From Buttiauxella gaviniae ATCC 51604 (lineage in GTDB: Bacteria; Pseudomonadota; Gammaproteobacteria; Enterobacterales; Enterobacteriaceae): DNA of 64,000 nt. Below, piece after piece: positions 43,472 to 53,327 of this stretch; position 1 is the stretch's first letter, and every line of letters starts with the position of its first letter. Under the pieces are notes generated by a model that ran no database searches, was not told the DNA's origin, and saw only the letters and a program-made list of their open reading frames with translations. Location: the NCBI RefSeq assembly GCF_001654835.1, contig NZ_LXEP01000011.1:152688-216687 (forward strand), in the 5' to 3' direction. A program made the translations under genes and the position numbers.

Positions 43472-45557
43472 CAGGTCTATCCGTCAATTTGAAAGACCCT
43501 GAGGCCTGGTTCAACTCTTCAGATAACTGAGTCATATCCTGGCTGATGGACAGAATGTCTTTAATTGATTGAGAGGTATAATTACTGGCAACCACGATTT
43601 CACGCAAAGCCATAACAACCTGATTGCTTGCGGTTTTCTGCTGTTGAGTCGACAGTGAAATCTGCATAGCAGCAGTGGATGTTTGCTCAGCTGTAGCCAC
43701 AATATCGTGTAAACGATCGGCGCTGACTTTACAGGCTTTGGTACCTGCTTTAATGCTGTTGCTACCTTTCTCTGCGTTAAGAACCAGGCGATTAATCGAG
43801 TTCTGAATTTCGCTGATTTTATTCTCAATCTCAAAAGTAGATTCAGTCACTGAGTCTGCCAGACGGCGAATTTCTGCTGCAACCACCGAGAAACGTTTAC
43901 CGGACTCACCAGCACTTGAAGCTTCCAGCGCTGCATTGAAGGCAATGAGCTTAGTCTGATCCGCGACGTTGTTGATGATTACCATCACGCGGCTTATCTC
44001 TTTAGACTTGTTACCGAGCATCATAATTTCGCGCATGCTTTGCTGGTTGTCGCTGTCGATATCAGACATGCGAGTAAGCAATTCACCCATTGAGTCGGAA
44101 CCCTTGTTACAGTCATCAAGAGTCACATTGGCAATGTCTACGACTGCGCGAGAATGCTCGGCAATCTGCGTAGAAGAAGCCGACAACTCTTCCATCGTCG
44201 AAGTGATTTCTGCTACCGAAGAAGAGGTTTCAACACTAGTAGAAGCCTGGCCATCAACAGCCTCAGTAATTTTCAGTGCCGCTTCATGTACGTGATGAGC
44301 ATGAGAAACAACCCCACCTACCAACGCATGCAAAGAAGCCCGCATCTTTTCATTAGCGCTCAGCAGTTCACCGATTTCATCTTTATGATCGATACGAATA
44401 TCAACGGTAAGGTCACCTTGAGAAATCGATTGAGAAATTTTCAATACGTTCTGCAAGCGCTTGGAAATCAGGATTCGGCTGGTTCCGGCAATCAACAGCA
44501 AAATCACCGGCATCAGCAGCAAGCTGAAAAGCAGCAGGCTATTGCGTACCAGGTTGCTGCTGCGGGCAACATCATCAACATAACTGGTGGTGGCGATGAT
44601 CCAGTTAATCCCATCAATATATTCAAACACCGCGACTCTTTTGCGAGGCGCTGCGCCATAACCACTAACGGTTTCGTAATAAATCGTGCCGTTTTTACGC
44701 GCTAAAATATCGGCGTAGCGCTTGTAACCGTGAGCGTCGGTCAGGTTTTCAACATGCTGATTCACCAGAGTCGGGTGTGCAACCATCGCACCAGGACTAA
44801 ACCCAGCATCCAACACATATGCGTAGCCACCCTCGCCGATATGCACAGCTAACAATTCTTTAATGACCGGCTGCAAGGCAAGTTTGACGTCAAAACCAAT
44901 TGCCACCGCACCGACAACCTGGCCGAATTTATCGGCAATCGGTTCGTAGTGGCTAATGAACTGTTTTCCGTAAATCACCACCACACCAGAGAAAGGTTTG
45001 TTTTTGAGTAACGCTGTATATGCAGGGTTGTCATGGCTCAGAACAGTAGAAGTGGCAATTTTTCCTTCTTTACCCTGCAAGGTAGAAGAAACTCGCACAA
45101 ACTGATCGCCTTCACGCACTAAGGTGGAAGCGAATACGCTGGTTAACTCAGTGAAATGAGCATTGATTTTGGTATCATTTAATAAATCTTTGAGGGCATT
45201 CTCATCCAGCGAATGCAGCGGAGCTGGGGACATATTTTGGTAATTATTAATATAAACGTTGCTATAACGTTCAGCGTCCCGCAATACCCTTTTGTATTCA
45301 GTGGTGATGTTATTGTGGAAAATCCGCGTATTTGAACGCAGAACCTCCAGCGCATTATCTTGCAACTGAGTCGCCAGGTAAGATGAAAGTAGGAAGGATG
45401 CACCAACCAACAATATGCCAATGCATGAAACCAGCATCAGGCCCAGCTTCATGGCGACACCGATTTGCAACTTATGCAGCCATGATGTCAGAAATTTTTC
45501 CGTAGTATCTAAGGCGTCAGCTTCCGCGGGTTGCTGCATGTTTAAGAATTTATGCAT
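43458..45557 (-). CDS. Methyl-accepting chemotaxis protein with periplasmic Cache domain
   Basis: Membrane sensor of the system, 699 residues. TM1 is about residues 36-60 (MKLGLMLVSCIGILLVGASF). A large periplasmic double-Cache-type domain (about 62-330) includes KQFISHYEPIADKFGQVVGA and GEGGYAYVLDAGFSPGA. TM2 is about 335-357. HAMP (about 358-410) and a cytoplasmic signalling domain follow, whose hairpin tip reads NVADQTKLIAFNAALEASSA. There is no C-terminal NWETF-type pentapeptide. It is the first gene of the minus-strand operon, so ligand sensing leads the pathway. Confidence 0.93.
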   Translation of the reverse strand: MHKFLNMQQPAEADALDTTEKFLTSWLHKLQIGVAMKLGLMLVSCIGILLVGASFLLSSYLATQLQDNALEVLRSNTRIFHNNITTEYKRVLRDAERYSNVYINNYQNMSPAPLHSLDENALKDLLNDTKINAHFTELTSVFASTLVREGDQFVRVSSTLQGKEGKIATSTVLSHDNPAYTALLKNKPFSGVVVIYGKQFISHYEPIADKFGQVVGAVAIGFDVKLALQPVIKELLAVHIGEGGYAYVLDAGFSPGAMVAHPTLVNQHVENLTDAHGYKRYADILARKNGTIYYETVSGYGAAPRKRVAVFEYIDGINWIIATTSYVDDVARSSNLVRNSLLLFSLLLMPVILLLIAGTSRILISKRLQNVLKISQSISQGDLTVDIRIDHKDEIGELLSANEKMRASLHALVGGVVSHAHHVHEAALKITEAVDGQASTSVETSSSVAEITSTMEELSASSTQIAEHSRAVVDIANVTLDDCNKGSDSMGELLTRMSDIDSDNQQSMREIMMLGNKSKEISRVMVIINNVADQTKLIAFNAALEASSAGESGKRFSVVAAEIRRLADSVTESTFEIENKISEIQNSINRLVLNAEKGSNSIKAGTKACKVSADRLHDIVATAEQTSTAAMQISLSTQQQKTASNQVVMALREIVVASNYTSQSIKDILSISQDMTQLSEELNQASGSFKLTDRPDEQA

Positions 45558-45686
45558 GAGATTCCAGTGATCTAGATAATGTGAAATTAATGCCGAATTA
45601 ATGTCTTGCTACGTGCAGTACTCACTGGACACGCGAGCGTAAGGGCCAGAAAAATCATTCTAAGGGAGTGATTTTTCACAGCCATT

Positions 45687-47879
45687 TCATACCAACGTTA
45701 GTAAAGGCACAGGCTTACCGATGTGGTATCCCTGGAGCCAGTCCACGTTCATTTTTTCAAGGGTTCGTTGAATCTTTTCGTTTTCAACATATTCAGCGAC
45801 TACCTGCATATTCTTCATTCTTGCCACATGGCAGAACGACTCAACGATGTAGTGGCTGAGTTCGTTTTCCGTAATTTCACGGATAAATGAACCGTCGATT
45901 TTCAAAATATCGGCGCTGACATCTCTTAAGCGGGCATGGCTTGAAAAGCCCGTTCCGAAGTCATCAATAGCAACCCGACAACCCAGGCTCTTAAGCGAAC
46001 GAACCGTGTTCTCAGATTGCTCGGTATCCGACAGTGCATCAGCTTCGGTTATTTCAAAGATGATGCGATGTGGGTCCACGCCAAACTGCGTAAGCAATAA
46101 CTGCACACTATTAACGAAACTTGCACGGCACACCGTTACCGGAGCCAGATTTATCGAAAAACAGTGCTCAGGATGTAACTGCATTGTTTTTAAAGTGTTT
46201 TTAATGACCCACAAATCAATATCTGGCGCAAGGCCCGCTTCAGTTGCCACCGGTAAGAACCGATCAGGCGGAATAAAACGACCTTCTTCATCCAGCATTC
46301 GCAGCAGTATTTCGTGATACCGCTCTTCACCACGAGTACTGACGATGGGCTGCGCCATTAAGACAAATGCGTCGTTATCCAGCGTTTTCTGTAAGACTGT
46401 GCGAATGTCAGTACGGCCCACAATATGGTTTTCAATCTCGCGACTGGACTGAGCTTCGAGGTTTTCAGGCTTGCCGCTCACAACTGATAGCCCGGAGACG
46501 ATGCCCAGCTTTCCTGTCAGGCTGTAAACGTCATTGCAGAATTGTGTGGCCCGGCAATAACCAAGCCCACTGCGAAAGCCGAGTTGCTGGTTATTATGGG
46601 AATAACGAAACGTATTCGCTGACCGGTACAGAATGCTAAGTCTTCCCCAGCTCGGCTGCTCAAGTTTCAGCAACAGACCGTAGCCCGCGTGGTAGTAAAC
46701 CTTTTCATCGTCATTCAGTTTTGTGCGTAACTCTTCAGCTAGTTTTTTCTGATATCTGGCACGAAAGTGCGTGCCATATCGCCGGGCAAACAGATCCACT
46801 TCAGGGACCTGTATCAGACAAACGGTAGAGTTAGGGGATGCTTTTATATCAGCCTTTAATGCCCTGAGATTAGGCATGTTGGTCATGGGGTCTGTGAACC
46901 CCATATGAAGCAACTGTTCGAAGCGTAACGTATTGAATCTGGCCAAAACGCCCATGATGACAATGGTCTGGGTAAAGATAAAAATAGCCGTTGAAACAAA
47001 CACCTGATGAAGCATGAAGTCATCGTTTAGCGCGATATAATTTACGTTGTTCTTTGCCAAAACGATCATCATTACGGTCCAGACAGGCGCCGTGAAAACA
47101 TAACCGATACGAACAGAGCTCCATAGCATGAGCGGGAAGATTAATATCAGGCTATAAAACGTGAATAAGATGTTGCCCTGGTAAGTAGTATTCAGGCAGT
47201 ACATCAGAGCAATCAGCAGTAACGACCACGCGGCAAATTGGGGGAAACTCACGCTTGCAGAAAACTGAGCCTTCATCGTCCTTAGGCAAGTAAACCAATA
47301 CCTGGGACGGCAAATAATCCTTAACACTGTATAAAACAAAGGAATACCGGTAACACACCCGTTCATCACCCCTTGTATTCTGACCAGAACTTCCGAGTTG
47401 AAAACATGGTCCAGAACCATTTTCGAATCAACATGGTTGTTCGTAAACAGGCAAATCACTTCACTCATAACTGTGTTTAGCAAAGCATTACAAATGCATA
47501 GCCAAACAATTCTTTTGGTCGTGAGCGTTATGCGACCAAAACTTGCCGCACTACGCCAACCCGTACTCTGTTTATAAAGGAAATAGCTGATCAACGCTGC
47601 GAACTGATAGCAAAACAGTTCATAGATTTCAGGTTCCGGGCGGTATATCAATGTATAAACCGCGAGCAGAGTAACTCCAGCAATGACTCTGTAGCCAAAC
47701 AACACCAGCAAAGCAGACAGGGCCGCTAATCTCAGGTCATACACTACCAATACATGATTATCAAAAATCAGATGACTGCTAAGTAGTTGCGCCAGTAAGT
47801 AGAGCAGGCACGGAAGTACCAGCGGTAAAACCCACCGTTTATTGGTATACGCTGTGCTATTGCTCACTGTAGAGTCCAA
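45687..47879 (-). CDS. MASE1-type membrane EAL phosphodiesterase with degenerate GGDEF
   Basis: Predicted c-di-GMP phosphodiesterase of 730 residues, resembling E. coli PdeF/YfgF. The first 310 residues hold about eight membrane helices (MASE1-like sensor). The GGDEF-like domain (about 330-460) has lost its motif (HAGYGLLLKLE). The EAL domain (about 480-725) keeps the catalytic set: Glu in YHEILLRM (EIL instead of EAL), Asn in INLAPVTV, Glu in FEITEADA, the DD pair in IDDFGTGFS, Lys in ILKIDG, Glu in VAEYVE and Gln in WLQGYHIGKP. It is upstream of the MCP gene, same strand, 129 bp away. Confidence 0.92.
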   Translation of the reverse strand: MDSTVSNSTAYTNKRWVLPLVLPCLLYLLAQLLSSHLIFDNHVLVVYDLRLAALSALLVLFGYRVIAGVTLLAVYTLIYRPEPEIYELFCYQFAALISYFLYKQSTGWRSAASFGRITLTTKRIVWLCICNALLNTVMSEVICLFTNNHVDSKMVLDHVFNSEVLVRIQGVMNGCVTGIPLFYTVLRIICRPRYWFTCLRTMKAQFSASVSFPQFAAWSLLLIALMYCLNTTYQGNILFTFYSLILIFPLMLWSSVRIGYVFTAPVWTVMMIVLAKNNVNYIALNDDFMLHQVFVSTAIFIFTQTIVIMGVLARFNTLRFEQLLHMGFTDPMTNMPNLRALKADIKASPNSTVCLIQVPEVDLFARRYGTHFRARYQKKLAEELRTKLNDDEKVYYHAGYGLLLKLEQPSWGRLSILYRSANTFRYSHNNQQLGFRSGLGYCRATQFCNDVYSLTGKLGIVSGLSVVSGKPENLEAQSSREIENHIVGRTDIRTVLQKTLDNDAFVLMAQPIVSTRGEERYHEILLRMLDEEGRFIPPDRFLPVATEAGLAPDIDLWVIKNTLKTMQLHPEHCFSINLAPVTVCRASFVNSVQLLLTQFGVDPHRIIFEITEADALSDTEQSENTVRSLKSLGCRVAIDDFGTGFSSHARLRDVSADILKIDGSFIREITENELSHYIVESFCHVARMKNMQVVAEYVENEKIQRTLEKMNVDWLQGYHIGKPVPLLTLV

Positions 47880-48629
47880 GTATTTAACCCGTCTTGTATG
47901 CTTTCGTATGTGATTAATGTGATGTGGTGAGTGTATTGCTAAATGGACAAAAATCTTGCAGCAGATATAATGAATTAAAACAAATGCCGTAATTAATTAA
48001 CATTCACACCATAGCAAAAAAGAACATACACACTTCCAAGCCAACAGTGATAAAAACAAATAACTAACAATTACGCTTAACTTTAATAATATTTATGATT
48101 AATGAATGTTAAAACCGCATCCATCCTCAAGTCATTTTTAATTGTATTCATTTTTCGAACAAAAAAGAACAGCTATTTATAGGTAAAAATGGACAATCAT
48201 AAACAATTAAAAATATCTAATATCTAACAAAACAAGCTCTCAACACACTGAAAAACAACAAAATTAAAGAAAATATCATTAAGCACAACTAATTATATAA
48301 TGTTTAATGAAGGACAATACACAATAGTGCTTAACGTGTTTATTTAATACAGACGTTAAAGAGAATCAATCAACGTGGCGGTGTATTTTAGCATGCATTT
48401 ATTATGATTGACTTGACTAGCAGTGTTAACTATAGTCCCGGCGCGTCGTTTTACCTTTATTTATTATCCAATCAATAATACTACACTATAGTTCATTATT
48501 GTTGACGCAACGTCTGATGCACCCCATAAAAACTCACATAAAAGCAACAACCAGACAATATATAGTAATGAGTTAATACCAAAGTTTTAATTCATGAGTC
48601 ATTCGCATTTATCAGGAAACTAACAATCT
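47880..48629. promoter_or_regulatory. A/T-rich divergent promoter region between c-di-GMP enzymes
   Basis: 750 bp without a gene. A sigma-70-like promoter on the plus strand is visible: TTGACT at 48408-48413, 17-bp spacer, TATAGT at 48431-48436. The transcript would have a leader of about 190 nt before the GGDEF-EAL gene. The left part is very A/T-rich, a likely H-NS target; this is inference. Confidence 0.6.
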
Positions 48630-50825
48630 GTGGCTAAAAATTTTTTCTCGCTTAAACGCGTAAAAGGTTGGCACCATTCTATCGCAGGGAAAATAACCCA
48701 ATTCTTGTTGGCTGGTATTCTTATTGCGTTTGGGGCAGGTGCATGTGCTGGTTGGGGCCTGATAGATAGCTTCTCTTACCAGCAATGGGTACACCAGGCT
48801 GAAGCGAATGCTCAAATAATGACTTACATCGTCCGTAACGTGTACACCAATGTTGCGGTAGGAACGAGCTCAACCGGGCAAATTACACGTATTGTCTCAG
48901 AACATAAACTTGGTGACCCTGACTCAGTCATCCAAACCGGTTATAACCCTGTCGATGTATTGGCACTGGCTTCAGTGCAAACCCGTAACCCGACCTGGCT
49001 TTTCCTTTATACGCCAGAAAAAGGCTTTCAGGGCATCAGCAATACTTCAGATTCACAAGAAGCAAAAATAGTCTTTAAAGGGCAAAGAGCCACAGACGTT
49101 CTGGTGAACTACTATATTGGCTTCGCTTCTATTAACGGAAAAGAGTGCTTTATTAGTGCCGTCCCAATCCTTGCGCCATCAGGTGAAATTCTTGGTAGTT
49201 TGATCAGCAGCATTGGCGATAAAAGTCAGCTATATGCAGCTTACGACGCCATGTTGAAGAAGACCCTTGTCATTTTGGCATTAGTTTTATTGGCAACACT
49301 CGCGCTGGTTACCCTCTTTATGCGCCGACTGTTCCGCCCGGTCCCTGTGCTTATTAACTCTTTGACCCGCATTGCACACGAGCAAACCGACCATATTACG
49401 CCTTTCTTAGACCAGGATGACGAAATCGGTAAGCTTGCATCGGCAATTGAAAAACTGCGTGTGGCGATGGTGGAACGAGATTACCTGCAACGCATGCAGG
49501 AGATGTCGCAAAAAATGGAATACATGGCTCACCATGATTCACTGACCGGCTTCCCGAACCGTGCTTCCTTTAGCCAGGCTCTTGATAAGTGTATCCGCGA
49601 AGTGAATCAGAACGGTCAGCTATTCAACCTTCTGCTTATTGATCTTGATAACTTTAAACCGGTAAACGATACCTTCGGCCACTCAGCCGGGGATGAAGTG
49701 CTTATCGGTGTTGCCCAACGCTTGTCACTGCTGTTAGGGCCAACAGATTTTGCTGCACGTCTGGGTGGCGATGAGTTTGCAATTCTTCAGAGCGTGAAGT
49801 CAGACAATTGCCTGGAAGCCGCCGCGTTGTCGCAAAAAATTGTCCGTGCATTAAGCATTCCGTTTACCTACGGCACAAACTCCTTCGCCATCAGTTGTAG
49901 CGTCGGGATTGTCACAGCACCTTCGCAGGGCAATAGCGCTACGACGCTGATGATCAATGCCGACCTGGCCTTGTATGCCTCAAAACACAGTGGCCGTGGC
50001 TGCTACCACTTCTTTGAAGATGGCATGATGATGAAGCACACCAACAGTGTGTTTGTGAACCAGGAAATCATTAATAGCATTGATAACAATGAGTTTGTGC
50101 TGCACTACCAGCCGATTGTCGATTTGGAAAATGAAACTGTTTGTGGTTATGAATCGCTCATTCGTTGGAACCATCCAACCAAAGGTCTGATATACCCTGA
50201 TTACTTCATTAATATTGCTGAAGAATCAGGTCTGATTATCCGCCTGGGCGAGTGGATTATTCGCCAGTCCTGTATGGCAGCCGCTAAGTGGCCTGAGACA
50301 ATAAAAGTTGCCGTTAACATTTCGGCCTATCAACTTCATAGCCCTGGTTTACTTGATATTATTGTTGATGCACTGAAACAAAGTGGCCTCTCGGCAAATC
50401 GCCTTGAAATCGAAGTCACTGAATCCGAAAAACTGGATCAGTCCATCGCATTACCCGTCTTTAACAGCATTCGCGAGATGGGCATCTCAATTGCAATGGA
50501 TGACCTGGGCACTGGGTATGCAGCATTGGATTACCTGCTAATTTACCCATTCACGCGCATTAAAATTGCCCGCACGCTGATTATGAAACTGGAACAAGAA
50601 AGTGCCAGTCAGTATCTGGTAGTAATGCTGATTCAATTTGCCCAGAAATATGGCATGAGTGTGACGGCTGAAGGTGTTGAAACCGAACAGCAGCGCACTA
50701 TTTTACGACGCATTTCCTGCCAAAACGTACAAGGCTACTATTACAGTCGGCCGTTGCCAGAAAAAGATCTAGAGCCAACCTTTGGCAATAAAGTCATCGA
50801 TGGTGAGGTTTGCAATGCTGAATAA
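48630..50825 (+). CDS. Membrane GGDEF-EAL c-di-GMP enzyme with periplasmic sensor and HAMP
   Basis: Bifunctional candidate of 731 residues. It has TM1 (about 22-46), a periplasmic domain (about 50-205), TM2 (about 212-232) and HAMP (about 233-290). The GGDEF domain begins HHDSLTGFPNRASF and has an intact ARLGGDEFAIL (about 385-395) without an RxxD inhibitory site. The EAL domain keeps Glu in YESLIRW, Asn in VNISAYQL, EVTESE, MDDLGTG, Lys in RIKIA, Glu in AEGVETEQ and Gln in NVQGYYYSRP. The motif Asp after the Lys is replaced by Ala, which is not a metal ligand. Both activities could work. GTG start at 48630. The stop overlaps the next gene's start by 11 bp. Confidence 0.9.
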   Translation: MAKNFFSLKRVKGWHHSIAGKITQFLLAGILIAFGAGACAGWGLIDSFSYQQWVHQAEANAQIMTYIVRNVYTNVAVGTSSTGQITRIVSEHKLGDPDSVIQTGYNPVDVLALASVQTRNPTWLFLYTPEKGFQGISNTSDSQEAKIVFKGQRATDVLVNYYIGFASINGKECFISAVPILAPSGEILGSLISSIGDKSQLYAAYDAMLKKTLVILALVLLATLALVTLFMRRLFRPVPVLINSLTRIAHEQTDHITPFLDQDDEIGKLASAIEKLRVAMVERDYLQRMQEMSQKMEYMAHHDSLTGFPNRASFSQALDKCIREVNQNGQLFNLLLIDLDNFKPVNDTFGHSAGDEVLIGVAQRLSLLLGPTDFAARLGGDEFAILQSVKSDNCLEAAALSQKIVRALSIPFTYGTNSFAISCSVGIVTAPSQGNSATTLMINADLALYASKHSGRGCYHFFEDGMMMKHTNSVFVNQEIINSIDNNEFVLHYQPIVDLENETVCGYESLIRWNHPTKGLIYPDYFINIAEESGLIIRLGEWIIRQSCMAAAKWPETIKVAVNISAYQLHSPGLLDIIVDALKQSGLSANRLEIEVTESEKLDQSIALPVFNSIREMGISIAMDDLGTGYAALDYLLIYPFTRIKIARTLIMKLEQESASQYLVVMLIQFAQKYGMSVTAEGVETEQQRTILRRISCQNVQGYYYSRPLPEKDLEPTFGNKVIDGEVCNAE

Positions 50826-51729
50826 GCCATTGTTTTGTAGAACCTCGTATCTGACCATTGCACTATTGCTTTTGATAAGCCCGCTGTGCCGGGCGCATAA
50901 CATTCATAGTAAGCCAACCCTGGACAGGATAGCCGAGACAAAGACCATCACACTCGGTTATCAGGATGATGCATTCCCATTTTCGTATGTCGAGTCTCAG
51001 AATCCGGCAGGCTATACCATAGATATTTGTAATAAAATCGTTGATGCACTCAAAGTTAAGTTGAAAATAAAAGATCTCAAAGTGCGCTGGATAAAAAGCA
51101 GCACCGCCTCGCAGTTTGTTTTAATCAAAAACCACGCGACGGACATGATGTGCATTCCGGCATTTTATTCAGAAGCACGCCACCAACAAGCAGAATTCAC
51201 CCTCCCCTTTTTCTTTTCCAGCACGCGATTTATCACACGAAAAAATAATGACACAGACACAATCGAAGATTTAGCCGGCCACAGTGTGCTAGTAAAAAGT
51301 GGCACAATCTATGTTGAGCAACTGCATCAGCTTAATAAGGTGAACGATCTTAACCTTAATATAGAGCTAGAAAATAATAATAATGCAGCATTTCAGAGTG
51401 TTGAATCAGGGGAATTGCCGGCATTAATTTCAAGCTACGTATTGCTTAAAGGCATGATGAGCCTCTCCCCTGATCCTGAGCAGTTCGAAATATCGGATGA
51501 AGTGTTTAGCCAGCCAATACCTGCAGGGTTACTCCTGCCATTAAATGATAATGAATTTAAAAATTTCATTGATGACACAATGAAATCAATCCTCGTCAGT
51601 AAGGACTTTAATAATTTATATCAACACTGGTTTATGTCACCCATTCCGCCGAAAGCGATAAATCTCAACATACCTATGTCGACTGCACTAAAGGCACTAA
51701 TTGCATCAACGTCAAGCAATGCGAACTAA
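50815..51729 (+). CDS. Periplasmic amino-acid-type solute-binding protein 1
   Basis: SBP_bac_3-like protein of 304 residues with a signal peptide (about 1-29, YLTIALLLLISPLCRA). Ligand-pocket features include TLGYQDDAFPFSYVESQNPA, GYTIDICNKIVDAL and DMMCIPAFYSEARHQQ. No ABC permease or ATPase is nearby. The start ATG lies inside the end of the GGDEF-EAL gene (11-bp overlap), showing translational coupling. Similar orphan binding proteins can act as ligand sensors for membrane c-di-GMP enzymes; that is inference. Confidence 0.85.
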   Translation: MLNKPLFCRTSYLTIALLLLISPLCRAHNIHSKPTLDRIAETKTITLGYQDDAFPFSYVESQNPAGYTIDICNKIVDALKVKLKIKDLKVRWIKSSTASQFVLIKNHATDMMCIPAFYSEARHQQAEFTLPFFFSSTRFITRKNNDTDTIEDLAGHSVLVKSGTIYVEQLHQLNKVNDLNLNIELENNNNAAFQSVESGELPALISSYVLLKGMMSLSPDPEQFEISDEVFSQPIPAGLLLPLNDNEFKNFIDDTMKSILVSKDFNNLYQHWFMSPIPPKAINLNIPMSTALKALIASTSSNAN

Positions 51730-51730
51730 A

Positions 51731-52597
51731 ATGAAAAATTTATTTAGTCTCAAGCTAAAGCATTTACTCAATGCATTGATGTTTATACCATTAAGCATGG
51801 CATCGCAGCCGTTGTCCGCGGAGCCAACCTCTGTGACTCTTGAGCATATCAAATCAAGTAACACATTAAATATCGGCTATCGCCAGCTTGAGCCGTTTTC
51901 ATTCCGTGATAGCGACGGAAAAGTCACGGGCTACACCATTGCACTGTGTAATATGATTGCTGATGAATTACGAGTAAGTCTGGGTATCAAAAAACTCGCT
52001 GTTCATTATATCCCTATTTTATTTACCGAGCGTGTTTCTGCGCTGAACTCCAGCAAGATTGATTTAGATTGCAGCGTTAATATTGTTGCACCTGAGCGCC
52101 AAGGTAGAGTCTCTTTTTCAACTGATTATTTTGTGGCATACATGCGTCTTGTGTCCTTCCGCGCTAATAATATTAAATCTCTTAATGATTTAAAAGGCAG
52201 AACAATTTCTGTGCCGCGTGGTTCAAAAACTCTATTAGAATTGAACAGGATTAACCGCGTAAAAAACCTTAACCTTTCGATTGTTACTTCAGATACTGTG
52301 GGAGACGCTTTCGATATGATGACGCAAAAGCGTGCAGCAGCATCATTATTGGATGATATTGTAGCTTATCCGTATATCAACCAAAGTGCACATCCAGAAG
52401 ATTTTACCATTTCGTCTGAGGTTGTTGGTGATAAAATGAGATATGCATTGATGATGAGAAAGGAAGACCCACTATTTGTCGCTTTTATCGACAAAACCCT
52501 AGGTCGAATATTCGAGTCGCCACTTAATGCTCAGTTGGTCAACAAGTGGCTGACGCAGAAAGTGGTCGTAAAAAACACACAGAAAACCCAATATTAA
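51731..52597 (+). CDS. Periplasmic amino-acid-type solute-binding protein 2
   Basis: A paralogue of the previous gene, starting at the ATG 1 bp after its stop (MKNLFSLKLKHLLNALMFIP). It has a signal peptide to about residue 30 (SQPLSA). The 288-residue protein shows LNIGYRQLEPFSFRDSDGKV, the family GYTIALCNMIADELR, DLDCSVNIVAPERQGRVSFS and LKGRTISVPRGS. The two proteins align throughout, so they are a tandem duplication with diverged pockets, perhaps for different ligands. Confidence 0.85.
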   Translation: MKNLFSLKLKHLLNALMFIPLSMASQPLSAEPTSVTLEHIKSSNTLNIGYRQLEPFSFRDSDGKVTGYTIALCNMIADELRVSLGIKKLAVHYIPILFTERVSALNSSKIDLDCSVNIVAPERQGRVSFSTDYFVAYMRLVSFRANNIKSLNDLKGRTISVPRGSKTLLELNRINRVKNLNLSIVTSDTVGDAFDMMTQKRAAASLLDDIVAYPYINQSAHPEDFTISSEVVGDKMRYALMMRKEDPLFVAFIDKTLGRIFESPLNAQLVNKWLTQKVVVKNTQKTQY

Positions 52598-52619
52598 GCG
52601 CCTCTATGTGGACGTGTAA

Positions 52620-53318
52620 TTGAACTCAGTCAGGAAATTTTTGCATACCAGACTACCTGCGCATTTCATATTTTCTGGCATGCTGTTGTTGTTATTGGCG
52701 GGGAGCTCGTTACGTGCTGCCTGGGATTTCACCACCATTCAACAACGCACCGACAAGCTTTATGGCCCTGCATCTTTTGATGCCGGGCAGCGAATTGATG
52801 ACTGGCAGCAGTTACTGCTTGAGCAGCGAAACAAAAGTGAGTCTGAACAATTAAGTGCAGTGAATCACTTTTTTAACCAGAAGCTGCACTATCGTGAAGA
52901 TATTGATATCTGGCACGTAATCGACTACTGGGCCACACCGATAGAATCCCTACGAAAAGGGGAGGCAGATTGCGAAGACTACGCCATCGCTAAATATTTC
53001 ACATTACGTCAGTTAGGTGTTTCGGGAGAAAAGCTGCGTATTACCTACGTTAAAGCCTTGCGTCTTGATAGAGCACACATGGTATTAACCTGGTATGAAA
53101 CACCCGATGCAATACCGATAGTGCTTGATAGTTTGACGGATAATATTTTGCCTGCAACAAAGCGTACGGATTTATTACCTGTTTATTCCTTTAATGATAA
53201 CGGTCTATGGTTACCAGGAAGTCAGAATAATAAACGTGTCGGGGATAGTAAGCGCCTTTCTCGCTGGCAGGATGTGTTGAAAAAAATGCGGGACGAAGGT
53301 TTCCCGGTTGATGAATAG
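52620..53318 (+). CDS. lapG: LapG, periplasmic c-di-GMP-regulated adhesin protease
   Basis: Cysteine protease (LapG/BTLCP family) that cuts the N-terminal part of LapA-type adhesins and releases them. The 232-residue protein has a signal anchor or signal peptide (about 15-33). The catalytic triad is visible as Cys in GEADCEDYAIAKYF (about 119), His in RAHMVLTWY (about 154) and Asp in IVLDSLTDNI (about 171). The frame opens with TTG at 52620, with no strong Shine-Dalgarno, implying low translation. It precedes lapD by 9 bp. Confidence 0.93.
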   Translation: MNSVRKFLHTRLPAHFIFSGMLLLLLAGSSLRAAWDFTTIQQRTDKLYGPASFDAGQRIDDWQQLLLEQRNKSESEQLSAVNHFFNQKLHYREDIDIWHVIDYWATPIESLRKGEADCEDYAIAKYFTLRQLGVSGEKLRITYVKALRLDRAHMVLTWYETPDAIPIVLDSLTDNILPATKRTDLLPVYSFNDNGLWLPGSQNNKRVGDSKRLSRWQDVLKKMRDEGFPVDE

Positions 53319-53327
53319 GATAAGCCT

